Shown here: piece by piece, positions 48,430-56,578 of the stretch | How positions within the stretch are numbered: position 1 is the first letter of the stretch | How the letters are laid out: every line of letters starts with the position of its first letter | From: Limnohabitans sp. TEGF004 | GTDB taxonomy: Bacteria; Pseudomonadota; Gammaproteobacteria; Burkholderiales; Burkholderiaceae_C | DNA: 64,000 nucleotides | Assembly: GCF_027924965.1 (NCBI RefSeq) | Contig: NZ_AP027056.1 | Coordinates: forward strand, 1,798,001 to 1,862,000 | Reading direction: 5' to 3' | Translations under genes and position numbers: made by a program | The notes under the pieces: model-generated | The model's database searches: none | Told to the model about the DNA's origin: nothing | Seen by the model: the letters and a program-made list of their open reading frames with translations, nothing else

Positions 48430-48777
48430 ATGAACATCTTGCAAAACGACTTCGGTGGTTGCTCGATGTTCAAGGCGACGATACGCAGCGTACAGAAGGG
48501 TTTATCGCGCGTATGGTTGAGCGCTGCTGTCGCACTGATGTGCTGCGACATGGCCTTAGCGCTAGACATCAACCAAGCTAACGAGGCCGAATTAGACAGT
48601 GTCAAAGGCATGGGCCCAGCACTCAGCGCCAAGGTGCTCAAAGCTCGCACACAAGGCCCCTTCAAAGACTGGAACGATCTGATGCAACGCGTCTCAGGCA
48701 TTCGTCAAAACAAAGCGCAGCAGTTTTCAGAACAAGGCTTGACCGTCGATGGCCAAGCATTTGCTAAAAAGCCCTAG
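48430..48777 (+). CDS. comEA: ComEA-like helix-hairpin-helix DNA-binding protein
   Basis: Up to 115 aa; the start may be the ATG at 48430 or at 48466. A hydrophobic N-terminal segment (VWLSAAVALMCCDMALA) acts as signal peptide or anchor and the rest is one HhH domain (LDINQANEAELDSVKGMGPA and GPFKDWNDLMQRVSGI). ComEA proteins capture DNA in the periplasm during natural transformation. The 3' end overlaps a convergent small gene by 14 bases. Confidence 0.85.
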   Translation: MNILQNDFGGCSMFKATIRSVQKGLSRVWLSAAVALMCCDMALALDINQANEAELDSVKGMGPALSAKVLKARTQGPFKDWNDLMQRVSGIRQNKAQQFSEQGLTVDGQAFAKKP

Positions 48778-49003
48778 CGTTCCTCAAAGCTTCTAACGCG
48801 TCTTCACGCCAAAACGTTGCAGCAGCGAAGAAGCCTTCCCACACACAGCCATTGCAGCCCCGCCCACAGCAAGTAGTGGGCTCAGGCGGTGGTGTGCGCA
48901 AGGTCACACCGCATTGCGCGGCAAGCACTTGCGCCTCAGCAAAAAAGACCTGTGCACTACGCCCATCGTTCAAAGGCATGCTGGCTAAAGATTCGATGCT
49001 CAT
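48764..49003 (-). CDS. Small cysteine-rich oxidoreductase-like protein
   Basis: A protein of 79 aa with PPPEPTTCCGRGCNGCVWEG, the signature of the oxidoreductase-like N-terminal domain family (four clustered cysteines). Similar short proteins occur alone in betaproteobacteria; the cysteines may bind metal. The role is unknown. It faces comEA and overlaps its end. Confidence 0.75.
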   Translation of the reverse strand: MSIESLASMPLNDGRSAQVFFAEAQVLAAQCGVTLRTPPPEPTTCCGRGCNGCVWEGFFAAATFWREDALEALRNARAF

Positions 49004-49031
49004 GCACGAATCCTAGCCGCACCGCACACGC

Positions 49032-49853
49032 TTATTTGTTGGCGTTGGCGAAGAACAGTTGTTCGCCACCAATTTTGTAGCCGTTGATCGAAGCTTGACC
49101 TGCGGGTGAAACGACCCAGTCCACAAACTTCTGTGCCAAATCTGCTTTGACATGCGGGTGCTTGGCGGGGTTGACCACCATGACGCCGTATTGGTTGAAC
49201 AAGCTCTTGTCGCCTTCGACCAAGATTTGCAAATCTTGACGGTTTTTAAAGTTCAACCAAGTGCCACGGTCTGTCAGTGCATATGCGCCCGTAGATGACG
49301 CAATGTTCAACGCTGGGCCCATGCCGCAACCGCACTCTTTGTAGCCACTGCCTTTGTTGTCTAAACCCGCTTGTTTCCAAAAGCGCAATTCAGCCGCGTG
49401 TGTGCCGCTTTTGTCACCGCGTGACACAAAACCGGCTTGCGTGTTGGCCACTTTTTGTAAGGCAGACACGATGTCTTTGCCGCGTGTTTTGGCTGGGTCA
49501 TTCGCAGGGCCAACCAGCACGAAGTCGTTGTACATCACAGGCAGGCGTTTTACGCCAAAGCCTTCAGCTACAAACTTTTCTTCGGCCACTTGATCGTGCA
49601 CAAACAACACATCTGCATCGCCGCGGCGACCAGTGTCCAAAGCTTGGCCAGTTCCCAGAGCCACCACCTTGATGTCAATGCCCGTGGCTTGTTTGAAAGC
49701 CGGCAGCAAGTGTGAGAACAAACCCGATTGCTCGGTGGACGTGGTCGACGCCATCACGATGCTAGGTGCTTGCGCTTGGGCCACGCTGCTGCCAAATGTC
49801 AAAGCCACAGCCAGCAAACCAGCCAACGAAACCAAATGTGTACGACGTGTCAT
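49032..49853 (-). CDS. tupA: Tungstate-binding protein of ABC transporter
   Basis: A protein of 273 aa with a signal peptide ending VAQAQA. The N-terminal oxyanion-binding motif ASTTSTEQSGLF carries the TTST of TupA, which prefers tungstate to molybdate. Further TupA-like segments are GRRGDADVLFVHD and VSRGDKSGTHAAE. It delivers tungstate to TupB/TupC. It is the last gene of a three-gene unit with ATGA overlaps. Confidence 0.92.
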   Translation of the reverse strand: MTRRTHLVSLAGLLAVALTFGSSVAQAQAPSIVMASTTSTEQSGLFSHLLPAFKQATGIDIKVVALGTGQALDTGRRGDADVLFVHDQVAEEKFVAEGFGVKRLPVMYNDFVLVGPANDPAKTRGKDIVSALQKVANTQAGFVSRGDKSGTHAAELRFWKQAGLDNKGSGYKECGCGMGPALNIASSTGAYALTDRGTWLNFKNRQDLQILVEGDKSLFNQYGVMVVNPAKHPHVKADLAQKFVDWVVSPAGQASINGYKIGGEQLFFANANK

Positions 49854-50551
49854 CCCAACTCTCCCTTTAAAAACAAATGTGCCTCGGGGTGGCTCTCACC
49901 CAAAGGTCGATTGAAAAACTCTTCCATGGACAGGTCGGCCAACACACGGCCTGCCTCTAAATAAATCACACGGGTGGCTAAGCGCTTGACTTGGCCTAAG
50001 TTGTGGCTGCTGAACAGCAGGCTCACATTCGACGATGCCACCCACTCAGCCAACAAGCGCTCCACCTCGCGTTTGGCATGCGGATCAAGGCTAGACGTGG
50101 GCTCGTCCAACAACACAAAGTTAGGGTTCAAGGCCCACGCACGGGCAAGTGCCAAGCGCTGCTGCTGCCCGCCCGACAAAGTGCGTGCCGAACGCTCAGC
50201 CATATCTTGCAAACCCACGCGCTCTAGCGCCTGCATGGCACGCACATGCGCTTCACGCCAAGGTGTGCCTTGCAGCCACAAACCCCACACCACAAAACGC
50301 AGCACCGAGGTGCGCAACATGTGCGGGCGCTGAAACACCATGGCTTGGTGCACCTCAGGAGCCACAGCCACGCTGCCACTTGAAACTTTCAACAAACCAT
50401 GCGCCACGCGCAGCAGTGTGCTTTTTCCAGAGCCATTCGCGCCCACCAACGCCACACGCTCGCCAGCCTTCATTTGCAAGTTGACATCGTGCAACGCCAT
50501 GTGCGTATCGAACTGCACCGACACATCTTGCAAACTCAACACCGCACTCAT
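49850..50551 (-). CDS. tupC: Tungstate ABC transporter ATP-binding protein
   Basis: A protein of 233 aa. Walker A is GANGSGKST, the signature is LSGGQQQRLALARAW and Walker B is FVLLDEPTSSLD, followed by the switch histidine in SSHNLGQ. It powers tungstate import and overlaps both neighbouring genes by ATGA. Confidence 0.93.
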   Translation of the reverse strand: MSAVLSLQDVSVQFDTHMALHDVNLQMKAGERVALVGANGSGKSTLLRVAHGLLKVSSGSVAVAPEVHQAMVFQRPHMLRTSVLRFVVWGLWLQGTPWREAHVRAMQALERVGLQDMAERSARTLSGGQQQRLALARAWALNPNFVLLDEPTSSLDPHAKREVERLLAEWVASSNVSLLFSSHNLGQVKRLATRVIYLEAGRVLADLSMEEFFNRPLGESHPEAHLFLKGELG

Positions 50552-51285
50552 ACCAGCACCCCTTGCACGGGGTCAGCGCCAGCACCGTCGATGCGTTGTC
50601 GCCAGCGACGCAGCGCAGAAATCAACACGTTCAACAACAACACCACACTCATGAGCACCAGGCCCAAGGCCAGAGCCAAAGGCAAATCACCCTTGCTGGT
50701 TTCCAGCGCAATGGCCGTCGTCATCACACGGGTGAAGCCTTCGATGTTGCCACCCACCACCATCACCGCACCCACTTCGGAAATGGCACGACCGAAGGCA
50801 GCGATCAACACGGTGAGCAAGGTGTAGCGCTCGTCCCACGCCAGCAGCACGCTGCGCAGCCAAGGCTTGGCGCCCAGCGACTGCAGCTGCTCGCCGTGGT
50901 TGCGCTCAGCATCTTCCACACATTGGCGCGTGAGCGCCGTGACCACCGGCAGCACTAATATCGTTTGCGCCAGCACCATGGCCTTAAGGCTGAACAACCA
51001 CCCCAAAGAACCCAAAGGCCCCGTGCGCGACAGCAGCAAATAGACCAACAAACCAACCACCACCGAGGGCAAAGCCAGCAAAGTGTTGAGCACCGTCAGC
51101 AGCGCATCGCGCCCTGCAAAACGCGCCACGCCCAACCAAGCACCCAGCACCACACCGATGCTGCACGCCATCACCGTGGCCAGCACGCTCACCCACAAGG
51201 AGCGTCCAACAATGGACCAAAGCACGGGGTCTAATTCAGTCAGTAAATGAAGCGCAGTCAGCGCGGTATCGGTGAACGTCGTCAT
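50548..51285 (-). CDS. tupB: Tungstate ABC transporter permease
   Basis: A protein of 245 aa with five or six membrane helices and the coupling-loop signature around LQSLGAKPWLRSVLLAW. It is the first gene of the unit and is divergent from a ModE-like regulator. The trio TupB-TupC-TupA is complete. Confidence 0.92.
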   Translation of the reverse strand: MTTFTDTALTALHLLTELDPVLWSIVGRSLWVSVLATVMACSIGVVLGAWLGVARFAGRDALLTVLNTLLALPSVVVGLLVYLLLSRTGPLGSLGWLFSLKAMVLAQTILVLPVVTALTRQCVEDAERNHGEQLQSLGAKPWLRSVLLAWDERYTLLTVLIAAFGRAISEVGAVMVVGGNIEGFTRVMTTAIALETSKGDLPLALALGLVLMSVVLLLNVLISALRRWRQRIDGAGADPVQGVLV

Positions 51286-51309
51286 AAATCAATCAAAACT
51301 TCAGTTATC

Positions 51310-51321
51310 GTAGCCAGCTAC
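51310..51321. promoter_or_regulatory. Possible operator between tupB and its regulator
   Basis: GTAGC-CA-GCTAC is a short inverted repeat in the 61-bp gap between the divergent starts. It may bind the ModE-like regulator, but with only 5-bp arms the call is weak. Confidence 0.3.
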
Positions 51322-51346
51322 CTAATACCCCACCATATGTAAATCC

Positions 51347-52468
51347 GTGCATAGCGTCAGCCTTCACTACACACTTAGTCACAGAGATGACAGCGATACA
51401 ACCTCAAGTAACGAGGCTGCTTTGTTGCGTCATCCCTTGATGGACTTGCTGCAAGCCGTAGACCAAAAAGGTTCGATCTCTGCGGCAGCGCGAGAGCTGA
51501 ACCTGTCCTACCGCCATGTCTGGGGCGAGCTCAAGCGCTGGGAAGATGTGCTGGGCCACGAACTCATCATTTGGGAAAAAGGCCAATCGGCCAAGCTGAC
51601 CGAATTTGGCGACAAGCTCATGTGGGCAGAGCGCCAAACCCAAGCACGCCTAGCACCACAGCTAGAAGCTTTGCGTGCAGACCTAGAACGCACTTTTGCC
51701 GTAGCTTTTGACCCCGACGCCCACGTGCTCACCCTGTATGCCAGCCACGACGACGCCTTGCCGCGCCTGCGCGAACACGCGGCCAACGACGGTTTGCATT
51801 TGGACATCCGTTTTTGCGGAAGCGTAGACGCCATTCGCGCCCTCAACGAAGGGCGTTGCACCTTGGCTGGTTTTCACACGCAAAGCCACCCTGGCGATGC
51901 CTCACACACCGCGGCCGCCTACAAAAATTTATTACAGCCGGGCCTGCACAAAATCATTGGCTTTGCCACGCGTTCTCAAGGCCTCATCACCGCTGCGGGT
52001 AACCCTTTGCAGCTGCAAAACTTGACCGATGTAGTGCGCACCCAAGCTCGGTTTGTGCAGCGCAGCCCAGGCACCGGCACACGTGTGCTGCTGGACGACT
52101 TGCTGCGGCAAGACCACATCCAACCAAACGCCTTAAACAGCAGCGCTGAGGAAGAGCCATCCCACACCGCTTTGGCCGAAGCCATTGCCTCAGGACGGGG
52201 CGATGTGGGCTTGGGAATTGAAAGCACTGCCGCAGCACGAAGCCTGGGCTTTGTGCCCTTGGTGCGTGAACAATTTCATTTGGTTTGCCTCAAATCCGCG
52301 CTTGACACACCCGCCACACAAGCCCTGCGCACACTGCTGCAAGCGCCTACTTGGCATGAGGTACTCAACGCCCTACCGGGCTACGCAGCCCAAGACAGTG
52401 GGCAGGTGCAATCACTGAACCAACAGCTGCCGTGGTGGACCTTCAGACGGACCAAAAAGGCCAGTTGA
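51347..52468 (+). CDS. ModE-type HTH regulator with binding-protein-like domain
   Basis: Up to 373 aa from a GTG at 51347; a later start near residue 32 is possible. Residues 30-110 are a LysR/ModE-type winged HTH (SISAAARELNLSYRHVWGEL). The C-terminal part from about 125 is a PBP-like fold (RFVQRSPGTGTRVLLDDLL, GRGDVGLGIESTAAA) instead of the Mop domains of ModE. It probably senses tungstate or molybdate and controls the divergent tup genes. Confidence 0.85.
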   Translation: MHSVSLHYTLSHRDDSDTTSSNEAALLRHPLMDLLQAVDQKGSISAAARELNLSYRHVWGELKRWEDVLGHELIIWEKGQSAKLTEFGDKLMWAERQTQARLAPQLEALRADLERTFAVAFDPDAHVLTLYASHDDALPRLREHAANDGLHLDIRFCGSVDAIRALNEGRCTLAGFHTQSHPGDASHTAAAYKNLLQPGLHKIIGFATRSQGLITAAGNPLQLQNLTDVVRTQARFVQRSPGTGTRVLLDDLLRQDHIQPNALNSSAEEEPSHTALAEAIASGRGDVGLGIESTAAARSLGFVPLVREQFHLVCLKSALDTPATQALRTLLQAPTWHEVLNALPGYAAQDSGQVQSLNQQLPWWTFRRTKKAS

Positions 52469-52586
52469 TAAGACCACTGGGCATGTGAACTAATTTCAAG
52501 TCACCTCTGAAATCTTCATGTGGGTGAAGACACAGCAAGCGTTTGTCTTGGTACCATCACGGGTTGGCAAAAAATGGAGGCACTCA

Positions 52587-53126
52587 GTGTCAAAACTTCT
52601 TAAATTTGCATTAGGCGTTGACCGCATCAGTGAACAGTTTGGTCACTTGGCGGCATTCGGCGTATTAGCAGCCGCTGTCATCTCGGCAGGCAATGCATTC
52701 ATCCGCTACGGCTTTGACATCAGCTCAAACGGTTGGCTCGAAATTCAGTGGTACTTGTTCGCAGCCACGGTCATGTTGGGCGCACCCTTGGTGCTCAAAC
52801 TCAACGAACACGTGCGCGTGGACCTGTTCTACGGAAAACTCAAAAAGAACGCGCCTGTCTACGTGGACTTGTTTGGCTTGGTGGTGTTCTTGTTGCCCGT
52901 GATGGCCATGTTGGCTTGGTTGAGCTTTCCTCTGTTTCTCAAGATGCTGGTCACCAACGAAATGTCTAGCAACGCAGGCGGCCTGATTCGTTGGCCCGCC
53001 ATGCTCCTTCTTCCCTTGGGCTTTGCTTGGATGTTCCTGCAAGGTTTGAGTGAAATCATCAAGCGCGTGGCTTACTTGCAAGGCAAGTTTGAAATGGACA
53101 CGCACTACGAAAAGCCAGTGCAATAA
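52587..53126 (+). CDS. dctQ: TRAP transporter small permease (DctQ)
   Basis: A protein of 179 aa from a GTG at 52587, chosen because TGGAGG lies seven bases upstream; the in-frame codons before it lack a ribosome site. Four membrane helices are seen (for example LAAFGVLAAAVISAGNAFI and VDLFGLVVFLLPVMAMLAWL) with the family WLEIQWYLFAATVMLGAPLV. It supports DctM in sodium-driven import of organic acids. Confidence 0.9.
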   Translation: MSKLLKFALGVDRISEQFGHLAAFGVLAAAVISAGNAFIRYGFDISSNGWLEIQWYLFAATVMLGAPLVLKLNEHVRVDLFYGKLKKNAPVYVDLFGLVVFLLPVMAMLAWLSFPLFLKMLVTNEMSSNAGGLIRWPAMLLLPLGFAWMFLQGLSEIIKRVAYLQGKFEMDTHYEKPVQ

Positions 53127-53138
53127 GGACTCACGATC

Positions 53139-54659
53139 ATGCAAATGGAAAACTTCGCACCCATCATGTTCGGCGGCCTTGTGCTGACGATGCTGATTGG
53201 CTTCCCTGTCGCGTTCTCGCTGGCGTTCTTAGGCTTGGCTTGTGGCCTCTTCGCCATCAGCATGGACTGGTTCCCTGTGAGCTTCATGTCCAACTTGCCG
53301 TTGAACATTTTTGGCATTCTCAGCAACGACTTGTTGCTGGCCATCCCCTTCTTCACCTTCATGGGTGCCATCCTTGAAAAGTGTGGCCTCGCCGAAGACA
53401 TGCTCGACTCCATGGGTCAGCTGTTTGGCACCGTGCGCGGTGGCTTAGGCTACTCGGTCATCATCGTAGGCTTCATCTTGGGCGCGATCACCGGCACGGT
53501 GGCTGGCCAAGTGATTGCCATGGCCTTGATTTCACTGCCCGTGATGATTCGCTACGGCTACAACATGCGCTACGCCACTGGCGTGCTGGCAGCCTCAGGC
53601 ACCATCACCCAGTTGGTACCACCCTCACTCGTGTTGGTGGTGATGGCTGACCAGCTCGGCCGCTCTGTGGGCGACATGTACAAAGGTGCTTGGGGCCCAT
53701 CGATTCTGCAAGTCGGCATCTTCGCGCTCTACACCTTTGCCCTCGGCCTGATCAAGCCCGAGCACGTGCCAGGCATTCCAAAAGAAGCGCGCACAGCAGA
53801 TGGTTTCCACCTGTGGATGAAGTGCTTGCGCGGCATCATCCCATCAGCCTTCTTGATCTTCGCGGTCTTGGGCTCGATGGGCGGTTTGCCGGGCATCAAC
53901 ACCGCCATCGCAACCCCCACCGAAGCCGGTGCCATGGGTTGCGTGGGCGCTTTGATCTTGGCTGCCATTCATAACCGTTTGGACAAAGACCTGATTTGGG
54001 AAGCCATGCACAGCACCATGCGCCTCACCGCCATGGTCGTGTTCATCCTGATTGGTTCACGCGTGTTCTCCATGGTGTTCCAAGGTGTGGACGGCGCCAA
54101 GTGGGTCGAACACTTGCTGACAGGCTTGCCTGGTGGCGTGGTGGGCTTCTTGATTGTGGTGAACATCTTCATCTTCTTCTTGGCGTTCTTCTTGGACTTC
54201 TTTGAAATCGCCTTCATCATCTTGCCCATGCTCGGCCCAGTTGCCGAGAAGATGGGCATCGACATGGTGTGGTTCGGCGTGCTGCTGTGCGTGAACATGC
54301 AGACCAGCTTCATGCATCCGCCCTTCGGCTTTGCGCTGTTCTATCTGCGTGGCATTGCGGATACCCTGTTCAAAGAAGGTCGCATCGAAAAACCCGTCAA
54401 GTCCAACGACATCTACATGGGTGCCATTCCATGGGTGATCATGCAAGTGGTCTTGGTGGTGATCGTGATCTTCGTGCCCGAGACTGTGACCATGTTCTTG
54501 GACAAAGAAGAAAAGGTCGACCTCGACAAAGTGGTCATTGAAATGCCCACCGAGCAAGAGACACCCGAAGCCGAGCTCAAGCTCGATGGCACCAAGCCTG
54601 CAGCAGGCGAAACCGCTGCCGAAGAGCAAAAGCGCATGGAAGACTTGTTCAAAAAATAA
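53139..54659 (+). CDS. dctM: TRAP transporter large permease (DctM)
   Basis: A protein of 506 aa, with about twelve hydrophobic segments of the DctM/IT superfamily and motifs such as TVAGQVIAMALISLPVM and ATPTEAGAMGCVGALIL. Typical DctM proteins have about 430 aa; here an acidic/polar tail of about 50 residues follows the last helix (VDLDKVVIEMPTEQE onward). It transports the substrate with sodium ions. A clear terminator follows. Confidence 0.92.
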   Translation: MQMENFAPIMFGGLVLTMLIGFPVAFSLAFLGLACGLFAISMDWFPVSFMSNLPLNIFGILSNDLLLAIPFFTFMGAILEKCGLAEDMLDSMGQLFGTVRGGLGYSVIIVGFILGAITGTVAGQVIAMALISLPVMIRYGYNMRYATGVLAASGTITQLVPPSLVLVVMADQLGRSVGDMYKGAWGPSILQVGIFALYTFALGLIKPEHVPGIPKEARTADGFHLWMKCLRGIIPSAFLIFAVLGSMGGLPGINTAIATPTEAGAMGCVGALILAAIHNRLDKDLIWEAMHSTMRLTAMVVFILIGSRVFSMVFQGVDGAKWVEHLLTGLPGGVVGFLIVVNIFIFFLAFFLDFFEIAFIILPMLGPVAEKMGIDMVWFGVLLCVNMQTSFMHPPFGFALFYLRGIADTLFKEGRIEKPVKSNDIYMGAIPWVIMQVVLVVIVIFVPETVTMFLDKEEKVDLDKVVIEMPTEQETPEAELKLDGTKPAAGETAAEEQKRMEDLFKK

Positions 54660-54676
54660 CGTCCCCAACGACGACC

Positions 54677-54702
54677 AGCCCCTCCGGTACGCCTGAGGGG
54701 CT
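54677..54702 (+). terminator. Terminator after dctM
   Basis: AGCCCCTC and GAGGGGCT form an 8-bp stem with a 10-base loop, followed by TTTTCTTG. Confidence 0.8.
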
Positions 54703-54733
54703 TTTTCTTGCCAGTCACATCACACCTATCCGT

Positions 54734-55249
54734 ATGACCACCACCGAACAAACCACCACGCCAGCCCTGGGCCCAACACCCTTTGTGTTTCACCCCTCCA
54801 TCGACGATGGCGTTGAAGGTCCAGCGTTCTCACGCTGGTTTCAAGCCATCACCTGGACCACCTTGGTGGGTTCAGGTTATTGGCTGCTGACCCTGTGGCA
54901 GCAAGGCAAATTTGGCGGCGACACCAGCGTCAATGGTTTACGCAATGCGGGCTGGTTTGTGTTGGGTTGGGCCCTGCTCGCCTGGACCACATGGCATGTC
55001 ATGCACAGCCGTGCACGACTCGATGCCAAAGGCATTCACCAAACCTGGATTTGGGACAAGCACATGAGCTACGACGAACTGGCCTACGCCAAACTCATCC
55101 GCATCCGTGGCTTGGAATGGTTCATGGCGCCACGCTTTTATGTGCGGACCTTGATGGGCAAATTTGCCGTGTTCTACATCAGCAGCCCACAGGTGCAAGC
55201 CGAATGCGAACGCCTGAGCGCAGAGCTGGCAGCGTTTCGCGAGTTTTAA
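54734..55249 (+). CDS. Membrane protein of unknown function
   Basis: A protein of 171 aa with two predicted membrane helices (WTTLVGSGYWLLTLW and AGWFVLGWALLAWTTWHVM) and a C-terminal soluble part (ARLDAKGIHQTWIWDKHMSY) that resembles small PH-like membrane-associated domains. It lies between the TRAP permease and the TRAP receptor gene but with terminators on both sides, so it is its own unit. Function unknown. Confidence 0.75.
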   Translation: MTTTEQTTTPALGPTPFVFHPSIDDGVEGPAFSRWFQAITWTTLVGSGYWLLTLWQQGKFGGDTSVNGLRNAGWFVLGWALLAWTTWHVMHSRARLDAKGIHQTWIWDKHMSYDELAYAKLIRIRGLEWFMAPRFYVRTLMGKFAVFYISSPQVQAECERLSAELAAFREF

Positions 55250-55277
55250 AAAGACTGAAAACAAACGCCCATAAAAA

Positions 55278-55297
55278 AACCGCGCCGTAGCGCGGTT
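55278..55297. terminator. Bidirectional terminator before dctP end
   Basis: AACCGCGC-CGTA-GCGCGGTT with A-tract on the left and T-tract on the right. It serves the convergent 171-aa gene and dctP. Confidence 0.88.
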
Positions 55298-55322
55298 TTT
55301 TTGTTCCTGCACAAAGGCTGAA

Positions 55323-56402
55323 TTACAGCTTTTGCTTTTGCATGAACGAGTCGAACTTGGCTTCCGTGAATTGGAACCACAGGTTGGAGTCGCCACGGAA
55401 CTTCGCGTAGTCGGTGTAAACCTTTTTCCAGTTCGCGTTCTTGGCGCTGATTTCGTCGTAGAAAGCCATGGATTCTTTGAAGGCAGCAGCCATCACGTCT
55501 TTCGGGAACTCGCGCAACTTGGTGCCAGAGCCCACCAACTGCTTCAAAGCAGCGGGGTTACGTGCGTCGTACTTGGCTTGCATGTCAGTGTGCGCCATGG
55601 CAGCAGCGGCTTCCACGATGGCCTTGTTCTCAGGCGACAGGGCAGCGAATGCTTTGTCGTTGATGAAGAAGTCCAACTCTGGACCACCTTCCCAGAAACC
55701 TGGGTAGTAGTAGAAAGGCGCCACTTTGCTGAAGCCCAATTTCAAATCGTCGTATGGGCCAATCCACTCGGCTGAGTCGATGGTGCCTTTTTCCAACGCT
55801 GGATAGATGTCGCCGCCAGGAATGTTTTGTGGCACAACGCCCAAACGCTCCAACACTTTGCCGCCGAAGCCACCAATACGGAACTTCAAGCCCTTCAAAT
55901 CATTCAACGATTTGATTTCTTTGCGGAACCAGCCACCCATTTGAGCGCCTGTGTTGCCGCCTGGGAAGTTCACGATGTTGTACTTGGCGTAGAACTCGCG
56001 CATCAGCTTCAAGCCGTTGCCTTCATACATCCAAGCAGTCATTTGACGGCTGTTCAAACCGAAAGGAATGGCACAACCCAAAGCAAATGTTTCGTCCTTA
56101 CCGAAGAAGTAGTAAGGGGCTGTGTGAGCCATTTCGATAGAGCCTTGTTGCACACCATCGACCACGCCGAACGCAGGCATGATTTCGCCAGCTGCGTGCA
56201 CCGAGATTTCGAACTTGCCACCCGACATGGCTTTGACAGCCTTGGCGAATGTGTCAGCAGCACCGTGGATGGTGTCGAGCGACTTGGGGAAGCTCGAAGC
56301 CAAGCGCCAACGGATAGCGGCTTGTGCGTGCACTGCTGGGGCTGCACCGGCAGCCAAAATACCTGCAATACCAGCGTTTTTAATAACGGAACGACGGTCC
56401 AT
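55323..56402 (-). CDS. dctP: TRAP transporter substrate receptor (DctP/TakP-like)
   Basis: A protein of 359 aa from the ATG at 56402. The signal peptide (MDRRSVIKNAGIAGILAAG) has the RR motif of Tat export. The DctP fold follows with RWRLASSFPKSLDTIHGA and FRIGGFGGKVLERLG containing the conserved arginine that holds the substrate carboxylate. The sequence leans to the alpha-keto-acid (TakP) branch. Placed opposite to dctQM, it has a separate promoter although it surely works with them. Confidence 0.9.
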   Translation of the reverse strand: MDRRSVIKNAGIAGILAAGAAPAVHAQAAIRWRLASSFPKSLDTIHGAADTFAKAVKAMSGGKFEISVHAAGEIMPAFGVVDGVQQGSIEMAHTAPYYFFGKDETFALGCAIPFGLNSRQMTAWMYEGNGLKLMREFYAKYNIVNFPGGNTGAQMGGWFRKEIKSLNDLKGLKFRIGGFGGKVLERLGVVPQNIPGGDIYPALEKGTIDSAEWIGPYDDLKLGFSKVAPFYYYPGFWEGGPELDFFINDKAFAALSPENKAIVEAAAAMAHTDMQAKYDARNPAALKQLVGSGTKLREFPKDVMAAAFKESMAFYDEISAKNANWKKVYTDYAKFRGDSNLWFQFTEAKFDSFMQKQKL

Positions 56403-56578
56403 GAAAGACTCCCTTGAGTTGTTAAAACAAACCGTTTTGCGACACACATTTGTGATGAGCGCTTCAAAACGATGGGGCATTGTATGCAGTAGCGAACACC
56501 CTCAGAGGCGCGGGTTTACCCCCGAAGAACTTGTATTTCAAAATTCTTCAGAAGGCTTGAAATTACTTCAATGGAAAG

